Assembly: GCA_029641185.1 (NCBI GenBank)
Contig: JAPWGK010000015.1
Span: forward strand, 124,001-188,000
Source: Pseudofabraea citricarpa
Taxonomy: Eukaryota; Ascomycota; Leotiomycetes; Helotiales; Dermateaceae
DNA length: 64,000 nucleotides
Reading direction: 5' to 3'
Shown in pieces: positions 32,474 through 43,240 of this stretch (position 1 is its first letter; each line of letters begins with the position of its first letter). A program made the translations under genes and the position numbers. The notes under the pieces were generated by a model. The model was not told where the DNA came from and did no database searches. It saw nothing but the letters and a program-made list of their open reading frames with translations.

Positions 32474-33997
32474 ATGAACACCACAACTAAATATACTTTG
32501 CCGGAAGAGCCGAATGAGTTCTGGACTACTTCACGCATCGCCATTATTATAATATTGCTATTCTTCCTTAGGAAACAGGTCTCTTACCCAGCTGTGTCGG
32601 TACCGGCTGCGGCTTTGGCTTTCCGTTACGAGTTCTTGCTCTCCCGTGATGGCATTTCAAGTATCAGATACTCGTTTCTGGCTTTGGTCATCCCATGGAT
32701 AGGGACGTTCGTCCATCGATTGGTGAAAACCAGGCAGAGATTTCATAATCTGGTAACATCGATCTTCTAGTGTCGAGTGTTTCGGTGCTGATGTGATGAA
32801 TAGCCTGGTGTACCGCATAGTTACCTATTAGGTCACCTGCCGACCTTTATCAAGGAGACTATGGCTTTTCCACCAGATATCCATGGTCAGATCCCCATGG
32901 ATACTATTGTGGATAAGTATGATCTGAGGAAGAAGGGCTTGTTCTACCTGGATACTTATCCGATTCAGAGTACTCCGATGCTTGTCATTGTCGACGCCGA
33001 CGTGGCAGCACAAGTAACTCAAGGCAAGAATTCATGGCCCAAACACCCAACCTTAGCCGTTGACTTTGGCCGTGCCGTGGGACCGCGAGGTGTGTTTCTT
33101 CAAGAAGACGAGAATTGGAAAGAGCTGAGAACCATGTTCAATCCTGGCTTCTCGCAGGCCAATCTTATGGCTATGGTACCAATGCTTGTTGAAGAAGGCG
33201 AGATCTTCGCTTCGTGCCTCTCTAAGATAGCTGCGAATGGTGGCTTTATAGAGGCTATGGATTCCATTGCTGCGGCTCTGACGGTCGATATTATTGGCCA
33301 GGCGCTCTTGGGTGTGAAATTCCACACTCAGACCACGGAGCGCGGTGTGCTTGTCAGAAGCATTATCGAGACCAGTCGGTTGGTAATGAGTCTGACGAAT
33401 ATCACCCCTCAACGATTCAATCTTTGGCGGCTCGCAAAGGTGAGGTATTATGATTATTATGCCAACTCGGAATTGAGCGCTGTGCTGTTGAAGAAGTGGA
33501 AAGAATTGGTGGCTGCTCCTGAAGCAGCTCAAAAATCTAATGTTATCTTTGATATTGCGATGGATAAGTATATGAGGAGAGGTGGAAAGCTGGAGGGACA
33601 CATATCCAAAGATTTCCTCGAACTGATGCGAGATAAGTAAGTGATTCTCCATGATTCATACTGGCGTCTTCTGATGTCTACAGTGTCAAAACCTTCATCT
33701 TTGCCGGGCATGATACTACATCAGCGGTCATCACCGTAAGTTAGATCTACTCACTGATGAAATTTCATCCTGACGATGTATGTAGTGGGCGTTCTATACC
33801 CTCTCACAAAACCCAGAGTGCCTAGAGGAGCTCCGTAGAGAACATGATGAGGTCCTCGGTCCCGACCCAGACGAAGCGGGAAGACGACTACGAGAAGACC
33901 CACATCTAACTAACTCCTTACCTTACACTACCGCAGTTATTAGAGAAGTCATGCGAGTTTTCGGTCCCGCATCTACAGTCCGAGAAGCACCACCTGG

Positions 33998-34046
<49 letters not shown>

Positions 34047-34530
34047 GAAGTCCCAAGCTCCAAATCCACTGACTGTCCCAATCAGAGCCACTCTCGTAGG
34101 CCGAGACGGAAAATCCTATCCTACTGATGGACTCATCGTGTGGGTATCGAACTTCAACATCATGACCGACCCAGAACTGTACCCGTCGCCGCACTCCTTC
34201 ATCCCGACACGCTTCATCCCTGAGCGGTCTCCCTTCCCTCCCATCCCTAAGAACGCCTATCGGGCGTTTGAGAAAGGCGCACGCGATTGCATCGGTCAGG
34301 AACTTGCTATGCTTGAGAGCCGCATCGTTCTCGCACTTACGGTGCGCAAGTTCGACTTTCGAGAGGCGTATGATGAGCTTGATAAGGTGCTTAATAGGAA
34401 ACCGCCACCGGTGTATGAGAGCTGTAAAGATTTTGGCGAGAGAGCTTATCAGGTGCTTTGGACGGCGGGGAAGCCGAAGGACGGCTTGCCGATGTGGGTT
34501 ACTGAGAGGGAGCGGAAGAAGGAGCAGTAG
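32474..34530 (+). CDS. Cytochrome P450 monooxygenase (second of two)
   Basis: A second ER P450, unlike its neighbour in sequence, resembling the stcF/CYP60-like group by its long N-terminal membrane part. Exons: 32474-32752, 32804-33636, 33684-33735, 33786-33997, 34086-34530, giving 606 aa. The N terminus has three hydrophobic stretches, including IAIIIILLFFL and YSFLALVIPWIGTFV. The hinge spans the first intron: FHNL joined to PGVPHSYLLGHLP. The I-helix motif is FAGHDTTSAVITW, the ExxR is EVMR, and the haem loop is FEKGARDCIG (Cys527). The stretch before GHLP is only recovered with the acceptor at 32803; using the later AG at 32830 would lose the hinge. Intron 4 starts with a (CT)20 tract. 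The substrate is unknown; the neighbouring P450 and DHA2 exporter suggest a shared pathway. Confidence 0.9.
34003..34042 (+). repeat. (CT)20 microsatellite at the 5' end of a P450 intron
   Basis: Twenty CT units begin five bases after the 5' splice site (33998) of intron 4 of the second P450. The tract makes up almost half of the 88-nt intron. Confidence 0.95.
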
Positions 34531-36192
34531 TAAGAATAGTAGGTCAGTAGGAGTTTTTTTCGGGGAATTGGGTTGGCTCAGGTTGGATTGTCTTATTAGG
34601 TTATTTCCTTTGCTCTTTATTTTTCTCCGTTTGATTTGATTCACCATGGTTTAAGAGAAATTGAGCGAGTGGTTTGAGTGCAGGAATGCTGGAACAACTA
34701 CTTCTTCAACAGAAAGATACATCGAATAGAGATCATGTCGATATGACGGGTCGTTCTTTTCTGGCCTTGAGAATAAGCGACCCTGTCACAACTGCTGCTT
34801 ATTTACATGCATGTATTCATGTCTAGGTCAGGATTGTAGCGATCGACGTTCTCTATTTAATGACTTTGACTGAAGGGGAATTCCTTGCTTCGATTTTGGA
34901 GAAAAGGTAGTTGGGGGATAAGTCGAATTAAGCGCAGCATCTTGCTTCCGACTCAAGAACAAATGATTTTATCATAGCAGCCCTTTTATTCATAAGAAAC
35001 AGGAACTAATTCATAGCAGCACTCCGATTATCCTGGGGGGAAACAGAACTGTCCTGTGTAATAAAATCGTTTCATCTTCTCTCACTTGAATAACCGTATT
35101 CGTATATCCTAAACACCGGTATCATACCAGCACCCCAAGTACGGTACACTTAAAGAGCATTAATTAGTAGGAAAAGAAAGAAGAAGAAAAGAAAGAACAT
35201 ATCTTTCTCGAGATGACCTACCATGCACAAGAAAATAAAATCCCTAAGAAGATTCTTCAGGGGCTCCTTAGGCCAATAATCAACGTGGCTCGGTGGTCAG
35301 TTTCTGCCGATGTAGACGGGATGAGGTGACATTAAGGTCCATGCAGTGCCGATCAATAAAATAAGCTCGGCCAGCAAATTCCAGATCTGCTTAGATGATC
35401 AGATCTTTTTCACAAGTGCGTGAGTCTTTTCATCATATTTCGCTCTTGATACAGTAGGGCATGTTGTGTAGTGTAACGAGCTCGGGGCCTCGCACGAAAC
35501 CACGGACGAAGGAACAGTCAGTCGCTTCGGGACCGAAGCACGACTGTGCCTCTGCTTTCTTCTGTCTCTGCTTACCCCGATATCCACAGTTCGTCAGCTA
35601 AAAAATGACAATGCTCCAAAATTATTTCTTCTGCATTAGAAAGCCCCGGTTTTATGTGAGTCTTCGTCGGCGAGAGATTCAACGGAGTGAGTGTCGAGCG
35701 GACGTAAACGTCCTCCGTGATATGACACGCACGTTGGTTTTGGTCTCGTCGCATGCCGTGCAAACAAAGGCGTTTGATGCAATACCATCATTACCCGGTG
35801 CCGTACCAGTCAATGCGAATGGGGATACGAGCTGAAGTGCTCAAGTAAAGGTATTGCCCAAACAACACATCACACAGCATTTGGAAGATATGCACTTGTG
35901 CAAGTAGCTTAGCTTGCGAGCCTTGCGATTCGTGGGAGATGTCCACCTCCACCTGATCGGGTCTTTCGAAGGCCCCGAGGTGCCGAGTCTTACTTCTCTC
36001 GCCCTGTTCTTCGGACGGATACGTGCCTGGTGTCAGAGGTTATGTCATGGTATAAGTATCAGAGGCTCGTTGGCGGTGCTTAATCGTCTCAAGCTTTTTG
36101 GTTGTACAAGATATCATTTCTTCCCTCTTGTCTAACTGGGTTTCGTCCTTCAAGCCTCGAGTCCTTAGTACTACTTTGCAGATTTCAACATC
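34531..36192. other. Intergenic region upstream of the MFS gene
   Basis: A 1.66-kb spacer between the second P450 and the transporter. No ORF has motifs or good context. The part 35150-35200 is A/G-rich. It separates same-strand genes, so it should contain the transporter promoter near its right end. Confidence 0.55.
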
Positions 36193-38098
36193 ATGACTGC
36201 AACTCTCGAGCCAGAAACGCCTACGGATGCTCACAGTTCTTCGGCGGATACTGCTGTCCCTTCTTCGGCTCCGAGCATAGTAGAGGAACACAAAGATGGT
36301 GTCGAGAAGGGAGATGTTGAGAAGGGAACCGCCTCTAACCTCACCCGAACCGAGACGGAACTCGTGTACCCAAGTTTCAAGAAGGCGGCCGTCATTATCT
36401 CCGCATCTGGACTTGCAATGTTCCTTGTTGCTCTTGTAAGTATCTCTTTCTATCATTTTGTAATTTAAGAAATCCTACTTTACCTTTCTCTCGACTGTCG
36501 AACCAGATATCCAACGAACTCCCTGCAGGATCGATTAATCATCACCACCGCTATCCCCCGAATAACAGATGACTTCCACTCTCTGAATGATGTCGGTTGG
36601 TATGCATCTGCGTACCTGCTCGGATCATGTGCCACGCAATTAATCTGGGGGCGCATCTACACTTTCTATAACTCCAAGTTCATTTATCTCATCGCTATAG
36701 GATTCTTCGAACTCGGCTCGGTTATCTGTGGAGCTGCTCCCAGCTCCAATGCATTTATTGTCGGTCGAGCACTTGCCGGCGTAGGTTCAGCTGGTGTGTT
36801 CTCAGGCTCCATTATCATCGTCACGCAAATCTTGCCTCTGCACAAGAGACCGATGGTTGTTGGTTTATTCGGTTCGATCTTTGGAATCTCGAGTGTTGTT
36901 GGCCCATTACTTGGCGGTGCTTTTACCGACAATGTTTCTTGGCGTTGGTGTTTCTATATCAAGTAAGTCGTTCTCCTCTGTTTCCTTTTTGTTCAACTTT
37001 GTTTGAAAAGTGCAATCACTGATAAATTCTAGTCTCCCGATTGGTGCTATCACAGTAGTAGTTCTTGTCTTCATCCTCCATCTCCCAGCAGTGAAGAACA
37101 ACCAAACCCTGAAGCAGCAACTTCTCAACCTTGATCCATACGGAACAGCTGTCTTCCTGCCAGGAATTGTGTGCTTGCTACTGGCCCTCCAGTGGGGCGG
37201 AGTCGAATACAGCTGGTCCTCGGCACGAATCATTGCCCTCTTCGTTCTCGCAGGTGTTCTTCTGCTCACCTTCACGGGAATCCAGATATGGAAACAAGAG
37301 AACGCCACCCTCCCACCACGAATCCTGGCAAACCGCAGTGTCGCCTGCGCATTGGTATACGTGACGCTGCTATCAGGATCCATGATTACGATGCTATACT
37401 TCATCCCGCTGTGGTTCCAAGCCATCAAAGGCGTCAGCGCCGTGACGTCTGGGATCGACAACCTAGCCATGGTGCTCGCCATGGTCATGACAGTCATCAG
37501 CACGGGGATCTTCGTGTCAAAGGTCGGCTACTACGTGCCACCGATGCTGCTCTCGCCCGTCTTCCTGTCCATCGGCGCAGGGCTGATCACGACGTTCGGC
37601 GTATCGACAGCGTCGGCGCACTGGATCGGCTACCAGATCATCTTCGGCATCGGCCTGGGTCTGGGCATGCAGCAGGCCTCCATGGCGGCCCAGACGTGCC
37701 TCGCGCGCAAGGACGTCAGCATCGGCGTCTCGCTGATTTTCTTTGGCCAGTCCCTAGGCGGCGCCGTCTTCGTCTGCGTCGGCCAGTCGCTGTTCACCAA
37801 TTCTCTAGTCGATAGCTTGGCTCGCTTGCCTGGTCAGACGCTCGATGCGAAGACTATCAGCACCGCCGGCGCTACCCAGCTCAGGCACCTTGTCGATCCT
37901 GACTTGTTGCCCCAGGTCCTCGTCCTGTATAATGCGGCTATTCGGAAGGCGTTTTATGTGGCTCTTGCCGTTGCCGCTGCGGCTATCATCCCCGCTGCGG
38001 GTATGGAGTGGAAGAGTGTTAAGAAAGGCGTCGTGGCGAAGAAGAGGGACGAGGAGATTGTAGAAGGGGGAGTGGAGGAGGAGCAGGGCAAAAAATAG
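36193..38098 (+). CDS. MFS drug:H+ antiporter, DHA2 family (14 TM), toxin/metabolite exporter type
   Basis: A plasma-membrane proton antiporter that probably exports a metabolite or drug. Exons 36193-36435, 36529-36962 and 37033-38098 give 580 aa. An acidic Ser-rich cytosolic N terminus is followed by TM1 ([17 protein letters not shown]) and [12 protein letters not shown], the D1-type motif of DHA2 transporters. Motif A-like [14 protein letters not shown] and motif C-like [18 protein letters not shown] follow, then WRWCFYINLPIGAI. The C-terminal half (exon 3) gives a further eight or so hydrophobic segments and a charged tail ending EEEQGKK. Exon 3 has clearly higher GC3 than exons 1-2, especially from about 37400 on. 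The length suits 14 TM segments. It follows two P450 genes on the same strand, the usual place for a cluster exporter; the substrate is not inferable. Confidence 0.92.
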
Positions 38099-38802
38099 TA
38101 AAGCAACGTAATTTTTTAAGTCGAGAGGATGGGGGGACGGTGTAAATTTTGTAAAACTAACATGTAGATATCTTGTCGTTGACGCTCCCAGCTTCTTCTT
38201 TTGTCCTTTAGCGCCTTCTCGTTAGATGAGATAGAGAAAAACACCACTCGGTATTTATAATTCAATACTAGTAATAGTTTAAGATATAATGAAAGATCAA
38301 ATCATCTGCTTCTTTTTCCCTTCCTCTGCTTTGCCTGCGTGGTGTTTTTGATAAGCGATGAATGAAAGAGAAGAAGAGAGCTGCTGAGGTAAAAGGAGTG
38401 CAAGAGGAGAAAGGAAAGAAAAGGAAGGAAGAAAATTGATCATCTTCCAATCATAAATCTCAACCTCTCAGAAATTTAATCCTGATCTCAGAAGTGAGAT
38501 CGCGCCCTAGGAGAAGTATCAATCCACTCACTGAATAAGCGAGCCGGAAAAGCAGAATGCTTTTCTTTTCCTCTTTTCTTCCTTAAAAAAATAGTTGATT
38601 ATATTAGGACTATCTTCTCTATATCATTTTCTACCGCATCTGAATATTATTCTACTTTTCGACAACATAGCTAAGCAAAAAGCCAAACCAAACCAAAAAA
38701 ATGCAAACAAATAAAAACCCCATGATTATGATTAAAAAAACGCCATCTTCTATCAATTAGTATATTTCTGTGCCTTCGGTCTTTCTGTTTCTCTCTAGTG
38801 AT
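38099..38802. other. Convergent 3' intergenic region
   Basis: 704 bp between the stop codons of the MFS gene (+) and the Ser/Pro-rich gene (-). It is AT-rich with poly-A and GA tracts (38390-38430, 38585-38592) and has no supported gene. Confidence 0.6.
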
Positions 38803-40047
38803 TTAACGTCTCAAGCTGGTAGTCCAAGAGCCAGGGAAACTCGTCACGGTAGCGATTATGGTCGTGGTAGCGGTGAGGGTTGAGTACACGACAATTGGTG
38901 TGGGGCACTCGGAGTGTGCGTTGGTATTTGTGGGGTAAGGAGGAAGAGTGTTGTGAGTGTTGGTAGGTTGAGGTGGAGATGTAGGTGCATTAGATTGAGA
39001 AGCAGACTCGGACTCAGGGCATGGTGTCTCGGTAGGGTTGGTGTGGGTGTGAGTGTGATCGTGTCCCGTGCTGGATTCGGGGCACGGTGTTGTGGTGGTT
39101 GCAGAGTCAGATTCAGGGCATGGAGTCTTGGTGGTTTCTCCTTCGGCCGTGGTTGTGATGGTTGCTCCAGCACTGTTGGTAGCTGATGCAGAGGCAGAGT
39201 CGGATTCAGGGCATGGTGTCTCGCCTGGGTTGGTGTGTGTGTGGTGATGGTCCTTGCTGGATTCTGGGCACGGCGTTGTAGTGCTTGCAGAAGCGTCTGA
39301 GCCTGATTCTTCTGGGCATGGGGTGGTGCTGCTTGCTGCTGCGGATCCAATTTTGGATTCAGAAATGGTCTCGGTTGTGACTGATGGTGCTCCCGAGGTT
39401 GGTTCTGGGTAGACGGTCAAGATGGTTCCAGTCGCGCTTGAATCGGGAGACGGTGTATCTTCGGACCCAGGGTTGGGAGATGAAGTCTGAACTGGATAAT
39501 TGCTCAAGGTGATAGTAAACGTTGGGTTGGGCTGATGAGCGCCCTTTGACGTCTCGGCCTCAGAACCAGTCTCAGAGCTTGGTTCCCCCGACTCGGTGGT
39601 AGAAGCGGATTCAGCAATAGTAGAGTCGACGCCGGTAGATTGTGCATCGGAAGGAGTCCATGTGACAGTGGTGTAAGGGATGTTTGAAAAGTCTCCAGTA
39701 GCGAGTGGTGGTTCCCCAGAAGCACTAGTCAGATCCCAGCTTGATGATCCGGCTGGACCCGACCCACCAGTGTGAGAAGGCTTCCCAGGATGCCCCCAGC
39801 TCCCAGACTCGTACCAGGTATCTGTAGTAGCTGTATTGGCTCCACCAGAAACAGCATCAGATGTGGGGTGATTTGCTGGCACAGTCATGGTAGGTGTGAC
39901 TGTGACGTACAGAGTGACAGGCGCTGGGCAATAAAGCGAGGATTCTTGATCATCGCTTAGCTTGTGTCGACGCTCGACGGGATTAGCGAGTGTAGATGCA
40001 GAAAGTGCAATGACTGCCAATGCAGCAAAGCTTGTGTTTGGAGACAT
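38803..40047 (-). CDS. Secreted Ser/Thr/Pro-rich protein with CPES repeats and His-rich blocks
   Basis: Not recognised as a named family. Single exon, 414 aa. A signal peptide (MSPNTSFAALAVIALSASTLA) is followed by a Kex2-like ERRHK stretch. A short region YCPAPVTLYVTVTP then leads into a long low-complexity domain rich in Ser, Thr, Pro, Glu and Gly that should be O-glycosylated. The C-terminal half repeats PCPES about seven times. Two related blocks alternate CPES with His clusters: DHHHTHTNPGETPCPES and GHDHTHTHTNPTETPCPES. The end, YSTLTATTTIIATVTSFPGS, echoes the N-terminal YVTVT segment and contains a CP pair (ECPTPIVVYSTLT). There is no hydrophobic GPI tail, so it is likely secreted or wall-bound. 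The regular Cys and His could bind metal; this is speculation. Confidence 0.75.
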   Translation of the reverse strand: MSPNTSFAALAVIALSASTLANPVERRHKLSDDQESSLYCPAPVTLYVTVTPTMTVPANHPTSDAVSGGANTATTDTWYESGSWGHPGKPSHTGGSGPAGSSSWDLTSASGEPPLATGDFSNIPYTTVTWTPSDAQSTGVDSTIAESASTTESGEPSSETGSEAETSKGAHQPNPTFTITLSNYPVQTSSPNPGSEDTPSPDSSATGTILTVYPEPTSGAPSVTTETISESKIGSAAASSTTPCPEESGSDASASTTTPCPESSKDHHHTHTNPGETPCPESDSASASATNSAGATITTTAEGETTKTPCPESDSATTTTPCPESSTGHDHTHTHTNPTETPCPESESASQSNAPTSPPQPTNTHNTLPPYPTNTNAHSECPTPIVVYSTLTATTTIIATVTSFPGSWTTSLRR

Positions 40048-41172
40048 GATGACTGTGTTATGCGGACGGAAATGAGCTCAAGGAGTGTGATGATGATGCT
40101 GCTGGCTACTATTATATATGCAAAAGCCGGAAGAGACAAGAGAAGGAGTGTGAAGATGCTGTAGAAGCTGTGGATGGTGATAATTAAATCAAAGATGCAT
40201 AGTCTTCTCTTATACTTATCAAGAGGAAGAGATCTATATGGCTTACCCATAGTCTCTGTAAGGCAATACCGGGGTTATTGATCTTGGATGAATTATTGCC
40301 CGGCCTTGCAGGCAATATCAAGGAGGTCAAGGTCCTTGCCACGACAAGGAAATTATGAAACTGTTCCCTCGAACCATAAAGACAGTAATTGTGAATTGAT
40401 TTCGTGGGACTTACAAGTGCTAGTAAGTGGGACAGTGTATGAAAATAGAAGTAAGGGGGTTTGTTAGCTTGACCTGGGGTTAGCCGATGCAGCTGAGTCC
40501 GAATCATAGTTGTTCACTCAGAGACTCCTATGCTTGATCATGCCCAACTCGACGAACACATGGCTGGGTTAGTGGGCTACGAATATTGCACTGGCTTCAA
40601 TTTTGTACAACCGGCTGGTGGAAGTTTTAATTCCGTGTATCACAAGCAGCGGTATAACTGCGTGGTGGTACCGAACCTGCGTTGATCTTTGAGTCTGAGG
40701 ATACGCCCTGTTGCAGGACCCGAGGGTGTGTTTAGTCCTGGCCTGCGAGAAAAGGGCATGATGGGCGCCGGGTAAATCTGACATGAGGCTTCCGATCGAG
40801 GACAATCACCCCTCCAATAAAAACAGATGGCTGGAAGAGGGGATGTTGTTGAGAAGGAGACTCAAAGGGCCTTCGGCGACAGGCGAGTTATCGAGAAGAC
40901 GCGAGGAGGCACGTGCTAGCGTGGCCAGAACCATTCTGTTTTTGTCGGTTGACATCAACAAGGTGACGCTCCACCAGCAGCAGCACCCCTTTGCGACAAG
41001 TCCCCTAGGCCCACGCCTCTCCTTCGTGGCCTTGCATATGACCTTACCCGATATCTTCATACAATAGCATTGTGACCATCGACTACACCATCCTTATTCT
41101 ATGAAGGGTGTTTGAGGCGGCGGCAGTGTGGCCCCCGGTGCAAGGCCTTTTTTATCTTGGTATTTCTTCAGC
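40048..41172. other. Divergent intergenic region
   Basis: 1.1 kb between the starts of the Ser/Pro-rich secreted protein (-) and the Ego1/LAMTOR1-like gene (+). No supported ORF. Both promoters must lie here. Confidence 0.55.
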
Positions 41173-41808
41173 ATGGGTATCTGTGCCTCCTGCCTCGGCC
41201 TTGACCGTAATCGTGACGGCTCTGAAGAGGTCAGTTACCCATCTCACTCACGTTGGACTCTTTCGCTGACTCTCCTCTTCCGCAGGACGAGCAAGCTAGG
41301 TTGATCTACGAAGAATCGCATGGGAACAACTATGGCAGCTTCGGAGAGCAGAACACTGGTATCGCACAAGCTGATCCGCAAGAGGTGCAACGAGAGAACG
41401 AAGCTCTGCAGAAGGTGGTGATGCAGACATCCAAGTACGTAGTCTGTCCCGGTTCCAAATCTTGTTTCTCTAAGTTTTATGTCACGACGAGTGCGACATG
41501 CTGACCGATGTCATAGCCAACTGGTCGATATCTTTGCCATGGTTCCTCAAAACGTACCCAGGCCATCGGGCACAATATTCACGGGTCAGGATACACGACT
41601 GCTACGATACCAGGATATTCTCGCAAAAATTCCTACCCATGCCCCGGTAGAGGGTTCACCTCATTTCTCGGGCGGGAGCAACCCGTCAGATGGCTGGTTG
41701 TCAGAAGATGAAGAATTGGACGAGGCGAAGAGTTATGGGCCTGTCAAATCAGAAGACGTAGGACCTCTACTGGGAGGGTTCGAAGACGCTGAATCGACCA
41801 TGGAATAG
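41173..41808 (+). CDS. Ego1/Meh1-LAMTOR1-like lysosomal/vacuolar anchor of the Rag GTPase-TORC1 system
   Basis: Predicted to tether the EGO/Ragulator complex to the vacuole so that Rag GTPases can activate TORC1. Exons 41173-41229, 41286-41434 and 41517-41808 give 165 aa. The first exon starts MGICASC: Gly2 is a candidate N-myristoylation site and Cys4 and Cys7 candidate palmitoylation sites, the typical dual-lipid anchor of p18/LAMTOR1 and Ego1. The following DEQARLIYEES resembles the DE..LL segment of LAMTOR1, and helical ENEALQKVVMQTSNQLVDIFAM matches the family's central helix. The C terminus is acidic and Ser/Gly-rich. The first exon is only 57 nt, and a prediction starting in exon 2 would lose the lipid anchor; note that an ATG at 41253 opens in the intron. 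Confidence 0.82.
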
Positions 41809-42862
41809 AATTGGCCACGAATCTCCTGGCTTGCGTTGTTGTATTTGGCGTACTGGCGTTGGGTTGATGTTACAATACCCTCCTGGTGTTCGGATCGCCG
41901 CATCTGCCGCAACTTGGACAGGAGGATATGGACAGAAGTCGAGATCTCACTGGGCCAGCTAAGCGTTCTTTCATGCATTGTATCATCGCCGCATTTCCTT
42001 TGTTCGAGAGCGCTTGTTCACTGGCTGCTCCTTCTTTTCCCAGAGCCTATCAAGTTGTTCTGCAGCCTCTGCAGTCAGGCTGGGCACATGTCCATTAAGG
42101 CATGGACACGTTCACAAATACACTTCATCTGAACTTGCTTGGGCCCCTCGTATAAAGCATGAGATTCTCACCTTTTTGCTGCTTGAAATTTTCTCGAGGA
42201 CTTTCCAGACCACCACCGCGCCTAAGCTGTGCACTTTTTCGAGCTGCTGTGCTGACATCTACAGTGGCCCCGTGTATATCTGAGCACATGCATCAGCTAA
42301 CTTGAGCACCAGGCGCTTAGCGAAAACTCACACTCCAGACTCAGCTTTCCTTCACCGACCTTCTCGCTCATCGCTCGACCTCCTCCATGTCCGAGGGAGA
42401 TGGCACTCGTCGGCCACGATCGTGCACGACTCCATGTCGAGATCACGTTGGTGTTCCTCTTGCTCTTGGCGCCCTTTGTCGTCCACAGCGTCGAACTAAG
42501 CGCTGGCCCGTCTACCCGAGCGCAACCGTTAGCATGGATGCCATCGTCACTGGTCCGCTTCTTGGACGTGGATATGGACGTTGTGTCTTCTACTACGTAG
42601 TGTCACCTTCAGTCCATGGAATCAGAATGAAGTGTTTCATCATTATGGACCACTACGGCCAGGAGCTACCCGTTCAATTTTACCCATCACTCCAGTCCAA
42701 TCCATTCCAGTATCCTCCGCAGTCCCAAAAATCCTCCCAAAGAAATTACAGCGAAATGAAGTGCACGACACCACGGGGCCGTTAAACCATGCTACCTGAA
42801 GGCCCGACGGCCTGTTTTCTACCCATGCCTGAAACATCAAACCTGCATCATCAATCACTTAC
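41809..42862. other. Intergenic region, no supported gene
   Basis: Many short open frames occur on + (e.g. 42387-42785), but they overlap in several frames and show no motifs or sensible starts. It contains the 3' flanks of two convergent genes. Confidence 0.5.
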
Positions 42863-43240
42863 TCAATGGTCAGCATGCCTCGGGTAGATGTACGTGGGGT
42901 GCCATACCAGAGTCCTCTGCTTCTCGCTTCTCTGCGCCTCGAGATCTTGTACCTGGCATTGCAGCTCAAAGATATCTTCCTTGGACTTTTCAATCGAGGA
43001 CTTCCTCCCTCCTTCTCTTTCCCAGCGCCGAATCTTGTCTTCTTCCTTTCGGATTCGGCCCCATTTCGTGTCGATTTTGGTACAGAGCTTGCATTTCCCA
43101 TTCGATGGGTCTGGGTATGTGTTCATGATGAGCTTCATCCCGCACGTCTCGCCTGTACGGTATTCCTTGGTGCAGTGGGCGCGAAAGGAGCCCCACCTGT
43201 AGTCGCCACACTCGAATTGGTATTGGTCGTAATAGCACAT
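42863..43240 (-). CDS. Small Cys-rich protein with C-terminal coiled coil, unknown function
   Basis: No named family, but the pattern resembles a hypothetical protein common in filamentous ascomycetes. One exon of 125 aa as given. The N-terminal half has Cys in a zinc-ribbon-like arrangement: MCYYDQYQFECGDYRWGSF, AHCTKEY, GETCGMKL and CKLCTK. The C-terminal half is highly charged and helical (GRIRKEEDKIRRWER, then FELQCQVQDLEAQRSEKQR), so a coiled coil is likely. An upstream exon is possible: a donor at 43326 and an acceptor ending at 43242 join an open frame (43646-43327) in phase to this ATG (ending SLNDIQ-MCYYD). I keep ATG 43240 because the upstream frame looks unlike a conserved domain. 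A GTAAGT right after the stop suggests a 3' UTR intron. Confidence 0.65.
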   Translation of the reverse strand: MCYYDQYQFECGDYRWGSFRAHCTKEYRTGETCGMKLIMNTYPDPSNGKCKLCTKIDTKWGRIRKEEDKIRRWEREGGRKSSIEKSKEDIFELQCQVQDLEAQRSEKQRTLVWHPTYIYPRHADH

